Origin: Fallopia convolvulus
Lineage: Eukaryota > Streptophyta > Magnoliopsida > Caryophyllales > Polygonaceae
Reading direction: 5' to 3'
DNA length: 64,000 nt
NCBI GenBank assembly: GCA_964016875.1
Contig: OZ024722.1
Coordinates: forward strand, 17,180,576 to 17,244,575
Of this stretch, positions 22,241-31,399 are shown piece after piece. A program made the translations under genes and the position numbers. The notes under the pieces were generated by a model. The model searched no databases. It saw only the letters and a list, made by a program, of their open reading frames with translations, and was not told the origin of the DNA. The first letter of the stretch is position 1. The number at the start of each line of letters is the position of its first letter.

Positions 22241-22900
22241 CGTATTTAAAGATCGTTCATAAATTTCCGTGTCGATAGGTCAAGATTTCGTTCCGAGTCG
22301 TGATCAACACTTTCCGTCATCTCGCTAGTCTATACTCATGAAAGCAAAGGCAAGTGGAATTTCCACTTGTAGCCTTATATATTCATTCCGTGAAATTTTT
22401 CGATGTTGGGAACAACTTGATTGCTAGTAATAAAAGAACCTAGGAATATCGATTGTTAGATATAATGACCCCACTGTTAGCGTTATTCCGCTATTTAATA
22501 CTTGATAGGACTATTATGCTAGCCTTGTTGTGGCCTTGATTGTTTACGATCTCGTTAAGAGAACGGTTCGAATGAACTAGTGAGGGGCGCGAGATTAACC
22601 CGACGCCTCTATATAATTTACCAAGTCGTATGCCTGTGCGCTTAAAGTACGACTTTCAGGATCATGATCCATGTCCGCTCTGATTGCAAGAAGGGATGAG
22701 TGACACTCTAGCTAAGTGTCGGGAACCGAGTTTTCCCTTGGTGGTCCGGGCCATGCAAGCCCCCACCCTCTTTAAAAATCATTAACGTAACCAATATCTT
22801 TTCGTCACGATATAATATAAGTGCCAATGCACATTTAAAAGACATCAAAACCTGACCGGTCTTAAATGATCGTTCTGGCTCTCGGTCCGCTCAGGGCAAG

Positions 22901-23360
22901 GTTATCAGGATCGGGATTCTAAGTTGGATCGTTGGAGGTCTTTTGGATCGGATCGTAAGATCGGATCGCTGAATCGTAAGATCCTACCTTATAACTAAAA
23001 GTATGCAAGAATAGCCTAATAGATTGTATATTTTGTAATATATAAGTAAGAAAATGATAAATCTTATTAATTTGGTTATTAAAAATGTTGGAGGATGGAC
23101 TAATCAACTATTTTAATGGAAATTATACGTTAATCGTAAAATTATTAAAAATATATAGTTAAAATTTTCATTCTATAGGATCGTTAGAATCGTTTATAGG
23201 ATCGTTAAAATCGTATGTAAAATCGGGATTGGATCGAGATTTTGTTAAAATTATTTAAAATCCTACTCCAATAAGATCCTACGTAGGATCATGGATCGTT
23301 TCGCGTGTTATGGATCGTAGGATCGTTAGAATCGTAAAATCGGATCGGGATTCTGATAAC
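22901..23360. mobile_element. MITE-like element rich in GGATCGT words
   Basis: Ends GTTATCAG (22901) and CTGATAAC (23360) are inverted, with imperfect matching just outside (CAAG/CATT), and GCTCAG occurs on both sides (22889-22894 and 23364-23369). The interior is a patchwork of GGATCG, AATCGTA and GGATCGTTAGAATC words. Probably a non-autonomous DNA element; the superfamily is uncertain. Confidence 0.5.
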
Positions 23361-24021
23361 ATTGGCTCAGAGCGCGAGAGGTTTTCAAACTTGTATGAAC
23401 TAATAACGTTCCCAACATACTTTCTATTCTAAAAAGAAGTCTACAATCTCGTAGCTCTTCTCTCGATTTACGAGCTATCTCCGCTTGAGATACGCTTTTC
23501 TTCGTACCGTTAAAATCCACATAAATAAGCCATACCTTAAGACACAACCCGATAATATCTCTCTCGACATTGCTAAATTACCGAAATACCCTTGGGAAGT
23601 TCCGTTCCCTCTTGCTTAGTCTCTTAGACTATTTCTTCTTTTCCGCATGTTTGCTTGGCATATTCTCGCCCCTCGCGAACTATGTCAGAACCTAGGAACC
23701 CAAATAAGGCGTAAGGTGAAGGCGAAGGAAGGACAAGGATCTCCAAGATGTATTTTTCATATCATTTTGAGTTAATTCTGTTTATGTCCTAAGAACAAGT
23801 TTTTATGTGTTTCTTTATCGAACATCATTTCGTTATCATAATGTAAGGCGACTTTGTACGAACAAAAGTCTCTTTCGAGAGCACCCTTTTTATATTATGA
23901 ATTATGTTAATTTCCGCATTTTAATCGTTCAATATCATTCTAAAAGCCTTGGGTGACTTTAGACGGTAAAATCAGAGGTCACTGGCGGTAATACCCAATT
24001 TTGTAAAATAGGGGTGTTACA

Positions 24022-24131
24022 CCAACGATATGGGTCTCCTTGCAACTTTCAATGTCGCCAATCTTATTCCTTATGTAGAGCCCGAGTTTGATGACAGAGA
24101 AGCGGGGACACTTCCCTCTCAAGGGGGAAGG
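24022..24131 (+). pseudogene. Ty3 pol C-terminus and polypurine tract
   Basis: Plus strand reads NDMGLLATFNVANLIPYVEP, the end of Ty3 integrase after the core, completing the element whose integrase core stops at 17840. CTCAAGGGGGAAGG at 24118-24131 is the polypurine tract before the LTR start TGACGACC. Confidence 0.65.
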
Positions 24132-24720
24132 TGACGACCATTCCTCCTTCCATGTCCACCAAAGACGAGGAAGACGCCATGAGTGTCCGATCCAATGGCC
24201 CCGTAACAAGATCCCGAGCCAAAGCCATTTCAAGAGCAACTCAATCCTTAGTCACTCGTACCACCAAACATTATAATACTTCGAGCAAAAATGTCATCAT
24301 CATCCTCCCCACATCGGTCACGTTGGGTGCACCCCTTGCTACATCAACACCAAAGTATCGGCGCGCCTACTCCACCGGACCACCGGGTTGTCCTTGGACC
24401 ACAAGCTTCACACCTTCATAAGATCCGGATCCAACAACGTTGCTTCCACGCTACTCGGGTGCCGAGTCAACCATGCGTTGTGTGCTTTGGCACCCAAGGC
24501 GAGTCCCATGCCTTGGCGCACAAGCACCCGAATCTCAACAACTAGTCCCCCACCCTTGCCGACTTGGATTCCATATATGGAAAATCTATCCTATTTTTGG
24601 ATATTCTATCCTAGAAGATATATCTATCTATCTTTAATATTATTTCTAGTATTTTGGATATGTAAGTCCATCTATAAAAATCAAATGATGTATCAAATGT
24701 ACCATTATTTAGGCTAGACA
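24132..24720 (+). repeat. LTR C (3'), partial
   Basis: Matches 16546-17130 with many substitutions: both code GPVTRSRAK-type sequence, both have the GACTTGGATTCCAT phrase and a CTATTTTTGGATATT phrase. Similarity fades after about 24620-24720, so the 3' end is truncated or diverged. Confidence 0.6.
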
Positions 24721-25250
24721 TAACCATAGAACATCTTTTCGCATATAAAATTTGAGGAACCGATCAATATCGGAGAAATTTTTTAGGTCGCACAAAATGC
24801 TAACAATGACATCTCAATCTTTTAAGGACGATGAACAATTGGTTGTATTAATAAAATAAAGTTCATCCCTTTTAATTTCTAATAATTTAAGGCTAAGATT
24901 CTTTGCTTCGAGCAAGTTTATTTCCCTTTTAATTTCTCAAGGCCAATGCTTAATATCAATACTAAAGCTTATGCCACATTTTTCTTAAATATTTTAATGG
25001 GTCTAGCTAGTTATATTGTTCCTAATGATATACCAAATGATAGCAGTGTTCTCCTTAGTTTGATTGGTAGCATGTTATTGAAGGGATAACATCTTCGTTA
25101 TTATTTTGTTTCTTTTTTTTCCAAAATAATTTTCAATATGGTTTCAAAACTAACCTAGTTCCATTAATTTATTCTAACAATATACCCTCCTATTATAATT
25201 TGATCAATAATAACCTTTTGTATAAATTTAGACATGTTTCCTCCTGCAGC
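24721..25250. other. Spacer, no gene seen
   Basis: AT-rich sequence with no supported frame or element end. Confidence 0.6.
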
Positions 25251-25310
25251 CTACACAAATTATGGTAAACATATTTTGTGTAGGTAAATTTTGTTGCTCA
25301 AATTTGTGTA
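25251..25310. repeat. Imperfect hairpin with CCTACACAAATT arms
   Basis: CCTACACAAATT at 25251 is repeated inverted as AATTTGTGTAGG ending near 25310, with a second AATTTTGTGTAGG-like word in the loop. It sits at the left edge of the minisatellite. Confidence 0.55.
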
Positions 25311-25319
25311 GGTTATTTT

Positions 25320-26125
25320 TGTTACATGTAACTAATTTTCATGTAGCTCTAATTGAAATCCTAACCGATTTTAATGTAATCGATTTTCATGTAACCAATT
25401 TTTATCTAACCCTAATTGAAATCCTAACCGATTTCATGTAATATATTTTTATGCAACTGGTTTTTATGTAACTTATTTTCATGTAACCAATTTGTACGTA
25501 GCCCCAAATGAAATCCTAACCGATTTTAATGTAACCCATTTTGATGTAATATATTTTTATGTAACCAATTTTTATGTAACCTATTTTCATGTAACCGATT
25601 TTTATGTATCCCTAATTGAAATCATAACCGTTTTTATATAACTATTTTCATGTAACCAAATTTAATGTAATCGATTTTTATGTAACCTATTTTCATGCAA
25701 CCGATTTTAATATAACCTATTTTCATGCAATCGATTTTTATGTAGCCCTTTGAAATCCTAACCGATGTCAATTTAATCGATTTTATGTAACATATTTTCA
25801 TGTAGCCGGTTTTTATGTAGCCCTAATTGAAATCCCGACTGATTTTTAATGTAACCGATTTTCATGTAGCTCTAATTGAAATCCTAACCAATTTTAATGT
25901 AAACAATTCTTATGCAATATATATATATATATGTTTATGTAACCGATTTTTATATAGTCGGTTTTTATGTAGCCCTAATTGATATCCTAACCGATTATGT
26001 AACCGCTTTTCATGTAATATATTTTCATGTAACCGATTTCATGTAGTCGATTTTTATGTAACCGATTTTCATGTAACCAATTGTCACTAATTTTATTTTA
26101 CACACGTTACTAATTTTTATGTAAC
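25320..26125. repeat. Minisatellite of ATGTAACCGATTTT words
   Basis: About 800 bp built from variants of a 15-17-base unit (TGTAACCGATTTTTA, TGTAACCTATTTTCA, TGTAATCGATTTTCA). A higher-order phrase GTAGCCCTAATTGAAATCCTAACCGA returns roughly every 100-130 bases. No open frame runs through it. Confidence 0.8.
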
Positions 26126-26511
26126 CCCATAGTACCTTCTATTTACAAACGTGATCGAGATCAATGACACTTTAAATTCCCGATCGACATTGAGAGGCAA
26201 TGCCCAAAGGTCAACAAGGATAAGAGGTGGTGATGGCAGACGGTTAACGATAGTTGGAGTTTGGATTAATTTAGATAAAAAGTTTGAAATGTTAATCTAG
26301 ATAAACATATTTAACTAATTACTACTCCATCTTTTATGGTGTTGGGGTAATTTGATATTTTAAATATAAAAGTATAGTTTTGGAAGAAGAAAAATAGGGT
26401 GGGGTATATTTTTGGAATTGATTAATAAAAATAGGACTATTATGATATTTTTCTCTTTAATATATTGTGGTAGGTGTAGGATCATTAGTACTTAAATGAG
26501 TCGACGACTCT

Positions 26512-27268
26512 TGCGAAGTCGTCGACTCTGAGTTATAAAGCAGCGAAATAAACTTAACAGGAAAGATGTTACCAAACAGTAAATGACAAGCGATGTATAG
26601 TGGAAACTCCTTGTAAACCAACTAGTTTACTTAGACAAAAACCACTCCCTTCCAAACTTCTCACTCGGTCGGATTTAAAGAGTCCTTAGACTCGCTCTAT
26701 TGATTTCTTGATGTTACAAAGCTCTCACGTGTACAAGAATGAATCCCACACCCTTGAACCATGCTCTACCTTTGCACTCACACTCTCAATCTCTCGCTAT
26801 GCCTAAGAACACTCGACTACAACACTTGCACGAGTCTCACGCACAAGTTCACTCTTTCTTTCTCACAAGATAACAAATTATGCTCCTAAGTCTTACCTTC
26901 TATCCTAAACACGAAGGTATTTAAGCTAGGGTAAGAGAGATCTCGTGTGTATCAAATCCCATTCGATTAGGGAAGTGACACACACTCAATCTTTACATAT
27001 CTTTCCTAATATAACATGCACGCACATAAAATATTCTTCGAATGATCAAATCTTTCTTCTTCTGATTTCAGCACTCTTTTGTGATGATCTTCTCCTAAAA
27101 TAAAAGCTCCAAATGTCTTCAAAGAACCACACACAATCTGTGCGTTCCTTCCTTAAATAATTTTTCCGCCAGCTGGTCATGTCAGTGACTTTGTCGAGTC
27201 GCCGACTCGACTTGCAATTTCAAAGTCACTGACTTCTTGGAACCATCAAAACTCTAAGTCTTCTAACA
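26512..27268 (-). repeat. 3' LTR of the non-autonomous Copia element
   Basis: 757 bp. Contains palindromic GTCGAC words near its ends (GAAGTCGTCGAC at 26515 and GAGTCGCCGACTCGACT near 27197). Confidence 0.8.
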
Positions 27269-27708
27269 AATTCCCTCTTTTTGATGGTGACAAACCACAT
27301 GTCCTGATAATATCCTTAAAGCATACACACAACATCATAGTATAAAGAGCAAACGCAAAAACCATAAAAAGTCCTCCCTAAGCTTAATATCCACATGGTT
27401 TCAGTTTTTAGATCCCTCTCTTTAAATCTATTCCCCCAGTTTATTCCCCTTTTTGGCATCATAAAAAAGATTGATGAAACAAGAGAAGAAATCAGAGGCA
27501 AATATGGAAACTTAAAACATAATATCAAAACAAGCATAGATAGTCGTCCACCAAAGCGTAGAAAAGTACGGTGCAAACACAAAACAATCCAGAATATACA
27601 GTACAACCAAATCGAACTAAGCAAAGAAGTTTTTAAACTGGGAGAATAATGTGGTAAGGATAGAAGAGAGGGGTAGAGAGAGTCATGGATGTGCGGCAAT
27701 CACTGACA

Positions 27709-27880
27709 TCAGGCTCCAAAATCATTGAACCTGTCCTCGATTGCACTAATCTTTGTAAGCACAGTGTAACACGTGTTCTGAAGCCTCTCAATCAACCCCT
27801 TGAGAATCATATTCTGCTCCTTAATTTCTTTCAATTCACCGGCCACTTGAGCAGACTGGATTCCTTCTTCTTGTTGATCA
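27709..27880 (-). pseudogene. Short coding remnant inside the Copia element
   Basis: The minus-strand frame next to the 5' LTR reads GELKEIKEQNMILKGLIERLQN, then LTKISAIEDRFNDFGA and stop. The hydrophobic spacing suggests a coiled coil. It may be the tail of a gag or a captured gene; I do not recognise it. The ATG-initiated frame reaches into the LTR and is not evidence for a start. Confidence 0.35.
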
Positions 27881-28638
27881 TGCGAAGTCGTCGACTTTGA
27901 GTTATAAAGCAGCGGAATACCCTTAACAGGAAAGATGCTACCAAACAGTAAATGACAAGCGGTGTATAGTGAAAACTCCTTGTAAACCAACTAGTTTACT
28001 TAGAGAAAAACCACTCTCTTCTAAGCTTCTCACTTGGTCGGATTTCAAGAGTCCTTGGACTCGCTCTATTGATTTCTTGAGTGTTACAAAGCTCTCCCGT
28101 GTACAAGAATGAATCCCACACCCTTGAACCACGCTCTACCTTTGCACTCAGACTCTCAATCTCCCGCTATGCCTAAGAACACTCGACTACAACACTTGCA
28201 CGAGTCTCACGCACAAGTTCACTCTTTCTTTCTCACAAGATAACAGATTATGCTCCTAAGTCTTACCTTCTATCCTAAACATGGAGGTATTTAAGCTAGG
28301 GTAAGAGATATCTCGTGTGTATCAAATCTCATTCGATTAGAGAAGTGACACACACTCAATCTTTACATATCTTTCCTAATATAACATGCACGCACATAAA
28401 ATATTCTTCGAATGATCAAATCGTTCTTCTTCTGATTTCAGCACTCTTTTGTGACGATCTTCTCCTAAAATAAAAACTTTAGATGTCTTCAAATAACCGC
28501 ACACAATCTGTGGGTTCCTTTCTTAAATAATTTTTCCGCCAGTTGGTCATGTCAGTAACTTTGTCGAGTCGCCGACTCGACTTGCAATTTCAAAGTCACT
28601 GACTTCTTGGAATCATCAAAACTCTAAGTCTTCTAACA
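27881..28638 (-). repeat. 5' LTR of the non-autonomous Copia element
   Basis: 758 bp, near-identical to 26512-27268, ending TTCTAACA on the plus strand. Confidence 0.8.
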
Positions 28639-28688
28639 GTAGGTCTTTTATTTTTTCACCATGGGCAGTCACATATGATTTTATTTCG

Positions 28689-30018
28689 GGCAATATACAT
28701 CAACAATTCTCCTATACTTACACTTTTTTTCCTATTGGACCCATGTACTATCAAATGTTCAAATAAACACCTAAACTTAATCAAATTTGTCCAAGTGAAC
28801 ACTTTATGATGATGTGGCGTGGTACGTGAATTACAATCGACATTTGAGAGAGTTAGGTGTTTTGGATTTGCTGATGTGGATTTATTTTCTAAAAAATTTC
28901 CTTTTTTCTCTTTTTTTTGCTTATTATTTAATAATGTACAAACATAATAAATATTTTATTTTTTTCTTGTCTTCTTTTTTTTCTTATTTTATTCTTTTTT
29001 TTTCTTTTTCTCTCATATCTTCAAGATCAAAACTCCCTTTTTTCATGTTTTCTTTTATTTTTTGATAATGGATGAACTGAACATGATAAAGAAATTAAAT
29101 TTTTTTCTTTATTTTTTCCCTTCTTTCTTTTTTCTTTAATTCTTTCCTAGATCTGGTGTTGCCGGTTCAATCAAGGAGGAAGAACCAGAGAGAATCAAGA
29201 CGGAACGATGGACTCCGGACTCGGGAGAGTCAGGGCGGAACGACGGACTCCAAACTCGGGATCACAGAACCAGAGAGAGAGAACCAGTGAACGACGGATA
29301 ACGGACTCAGATCTATAGATCTGGTTTTTTTCTTGTATTCTTCCAATTAAAGACTTCACCATAGAAAGGAACCACAAAACCAGAGAGAATCAAAATCGTC
29401 AGCGAATCAGGATGGAACGGTGGACTAGGAGGAAGAATTTGAATGCTTCATCGCCGGCATTTCAAGGAACAAGAACCAGATCGAGAGAGTCAGAATGAAA
29501 CGACGGGCTTGGAGAAAGAATTTGAATTCTTCACCGGCGACATAGGAGAAGGATCCGAAAATTACCTTTAACTATATCCCTTCCACGACACTATCTAGAT
29601 CCATGACACATGGAGGAGAAGCCATTAGGGGTTGGGGAGGATAGGAGGAGAAAGTGTGGGGATGGAGGTTTTTTGATCTAGATCTAGGTTTAAGAGGGGA
29701 GGAGAATGGAGATATGGAGAAATAGGAAATTTGATAAAATAATAGGGATAAAATAGTAATTTAAATATTATTTGTTATGTTTTTATAAATTAAAATCAAA
29801 ATTGCCTATGTGGCAAATAATTTTTTCCACATGGTATCTTATTTTTCCACATCATCGCGCGTGAGCTTCACTCCAACGAGTTTATGTGATAAGTGTTCAA
29901 TTGAACAAATTTGATTAAGTTTAGGTGTTTATTTGAACATTTCATAGTACATTTTATAATACAAGGGTCCAATAGGAAAAAAAGTGTAAGTACAAGAATC
30001 TGTTGATACATTCTGCCG
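28689..30018. mobile_element. Non-autonomous Mutator-like element (MULE)
   Basis: Long terminal inverted repeats of roughly 130-150 bp (shared words include CTTACACTTTTTTTCCTATTGG and CAAATAAACACCTAAACTT) flank 1.05 kb. The 9-bp direct repeat TTTATTTCG lies at 28680-28688 and 30019-30027, the length made by Mutator transposases. The interior has T-rich sequence, then tandem-like AACCAGAGAGAATCA and GACGGAACGA words near 29180-29520, and no transposase frame. Whether the interior is captured host sequence (Pack-MULE) cannot be told here. It ends 172 bp before the NUDX1 start codon. Confidence 0.88.
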
Positions 30019-30190
30019 TTTATTTCGTAGGTGCCAAACTTTCTTAAGGTCCATTGGACCATTAAGCTAAACGGACCCCTTTATTCAACTCTGAAAATTG
30101 AAAAGCCGTGAAGCGGCATGTTTGAACTTCGACTGATAAAATTCAACTCTTTCCCTCAGAAAGACGGAGAAATCTACAGACAAAACAAAA

Positions 30191-30747
30191 ATGGAGCATA
30201 CGAAAGTTGAGCCTCCGGCGCCGAGAGTGGCAGTGGCCGTTTTCCTCTTGAAAGACGGTAAGAAAGTGCTGTTAGGGCGTCGCCGATCATCCATCGGCGC
30301 ATCCACCTTCGCTCTCCCCGGCGGCCGCCTCGAATTCGGTCAGATTTCTCCCTCCTTTAAAGTTTAAATTTGAAAAAGAGAAAGATCGAGTTGTTTGCGT
30401 CGGAATCTCACTTGAATCTTTCGATTGCTGTTGATCCAGGGGAGAGCTTCGAGGAGTGCGCGATCAGGGAGGTGAAGGAGGAGACGGGGCTAGAAATCGA
30501 GAGGATTGAGCTGCTTACGGTCACCGACAACATCATCTCCGACTCCACCGAGCCGTCGCACTTCGTCACCATTCTCATGCGCGCCGTGCTCCGCCGAGGA
30601 GAATCCGAGCAGGTTCCGATGAACATGGAGCCCGATAAATGCGACGGCTGGGATTGGTACGATTGGGATAACCTCCCAACTCCTCTGTTTCGCCCTCTTG
30701 AGAAGATAGTTCGTTCTGGACTCGATCCCTTCCGCAATCTCAACTGA
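30191..30747 (+). CDS. NUDX1: NUDX1-type Nudix hydrolase
   Basis: Two exons, 30191-30338 and 30440-30747, join in frame (GT-AG intron of 101 bp) to give 151 residues. The Nudix box GRLEFGESFEEC plus AIREVKEETGL spans residues about 46-68 and matches GX5EX7REUXEEXGU exactly, so the metal-binding glutamates are present. It is split by the intron just before GESF. The N-terminal RVAVAVFLL strand, GRRRSSIG loop and the C-terminal CDGWDWYDWDNLP segment are those of the short cytosolic plant NUDX1 group. Family members hydrolyse nucleoside and isoprenoid diphosphates (oxidised dGTP, dihydroneopterin triphosphate, and geranyl diphosphate in rose scent); which substrate applies here is not decided by sequence. 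No transit peptide is seen. The start is the first ATG, after AAAAACAAAA-like leader sequence. It converges with LHCB4. Confidence 0.95.
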
Positions 30748-31399
30748 TTAGGGTTTCAATGTTTGCCTGATTGACACATTACTGTTGACTGTTGTTGTCT
30801 TATCTGATGCCTGAGATTGATATACGTTAGTCTAATTAATTGTGTTGATTGACAAGCAATTGCTTCATGGATTTGAAATCAAATTAATTTAAGGATCAAT
30901 TCCAGCAGCCGTAAGCAGAAGAGCGGGTTCAGAGTTCTGGGGTTATATGCAGGCAAATTGAATGCAAGGTATCATCTTGGCCTTAACTCATTAGTTCAAA
31001 CCTGTGTTTCCTTGAAAGTTGAAACTCTTATAGGGCAGCATTTCAAGAAATGGAAACTAGTTCCTTAGGGTAAAACTAGTTTCCCGTATCGTTCCGCTTC
31101 CCATATCGTGTCTGTGTTGCATAGATTAAAATTTCAAATGGACTAGGGGCAACCACAAACCACAAATTCATGATAAAATTGATGAAAACTAAAGGATCAC
31201 TTGTAACTTATTTGCATCCATATATAAGCTTAAGTTCTATATCAAAAAGTGTAACAATATAGGAAGTATATATTGAAGTTCATAAGAATTCATAACCGGA
31301 TACACATCTTCTCATGGGGAATAATGAAGAAATTGGTTACGGTAGTAATGTAGTATACATATCAACATATAACAGGAGTTGGGAAAAGGGTGTGGCAAT
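30748..31399. other. Intergenic 3' ends of two convergent genes
   Basis: Contains the 3' untranslated regions of NUDX1 and LHCB4. Nothing else supported. Confidence 0.6.

Larger units (their letters stand above)
17851..24021. mobile_element. 6.2 kb element with long inverted ends (TGTAACACCC...GGGTGTTACA)
   Basis: It splits the integrase of the surrounding Ty3 relic. The left end TGTAACACCCCC and a GGTATTACCGCCAGT block 26 bases in recur inverted at the right end (ACTGGCGGTAATACC, then GGGGTGTTACA). Looser inverted matches continue inwards, for example AAGTTGTTCCCAAC at 19207 against GTTGGGAACAACTT at 22405. No transposase or pol frame is present and no target duplication is evident (TGCGT left, CCAAC right). 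Candidates are a foldback-type DNA element or a very long solo LTR with palindromic ends; an LTR-like end of the same style adjoins a primer site at 55548. Confidence 0.55.
26512..28638 (-). mobile_element. Non-autonomous Copia-type LTR element
   Basis: Two near-identical LTRs of about 757 bp (26512-27268 and 27881-28638) enclose 612 bp. On the minus strand each LTR starts TGTTAGAAGAC and ends CTTCGCA. Just outside the 3' LTR the minus strand reads ATCAAAAAGAGGGAATT, the polypurine tract arrangement typical of plant SIRE-like Copia elements. No initiator-tRNA primer site follows the 5' LTR and no pol is encoded. No target duplication was found (ACTCT left, GTAGG right). Confidence 0.78.

Noticed and set aside
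23979..24545. Frames with GPVTRSRAK as a host gene
   Set aside because: The motif is the end of Ty3 pol and lies in the LTR C copies.
25320..26125. CRISPR array
   Set aside because: Repeats are contiguous, variable and without unique spacers, and the DNA is from a plant nucleus.
30408..30743. 111-codon minus-strand frame over NUDX1 exon 2
   Set aside because: Shadow of the conserved plus-strand Nudix exon.
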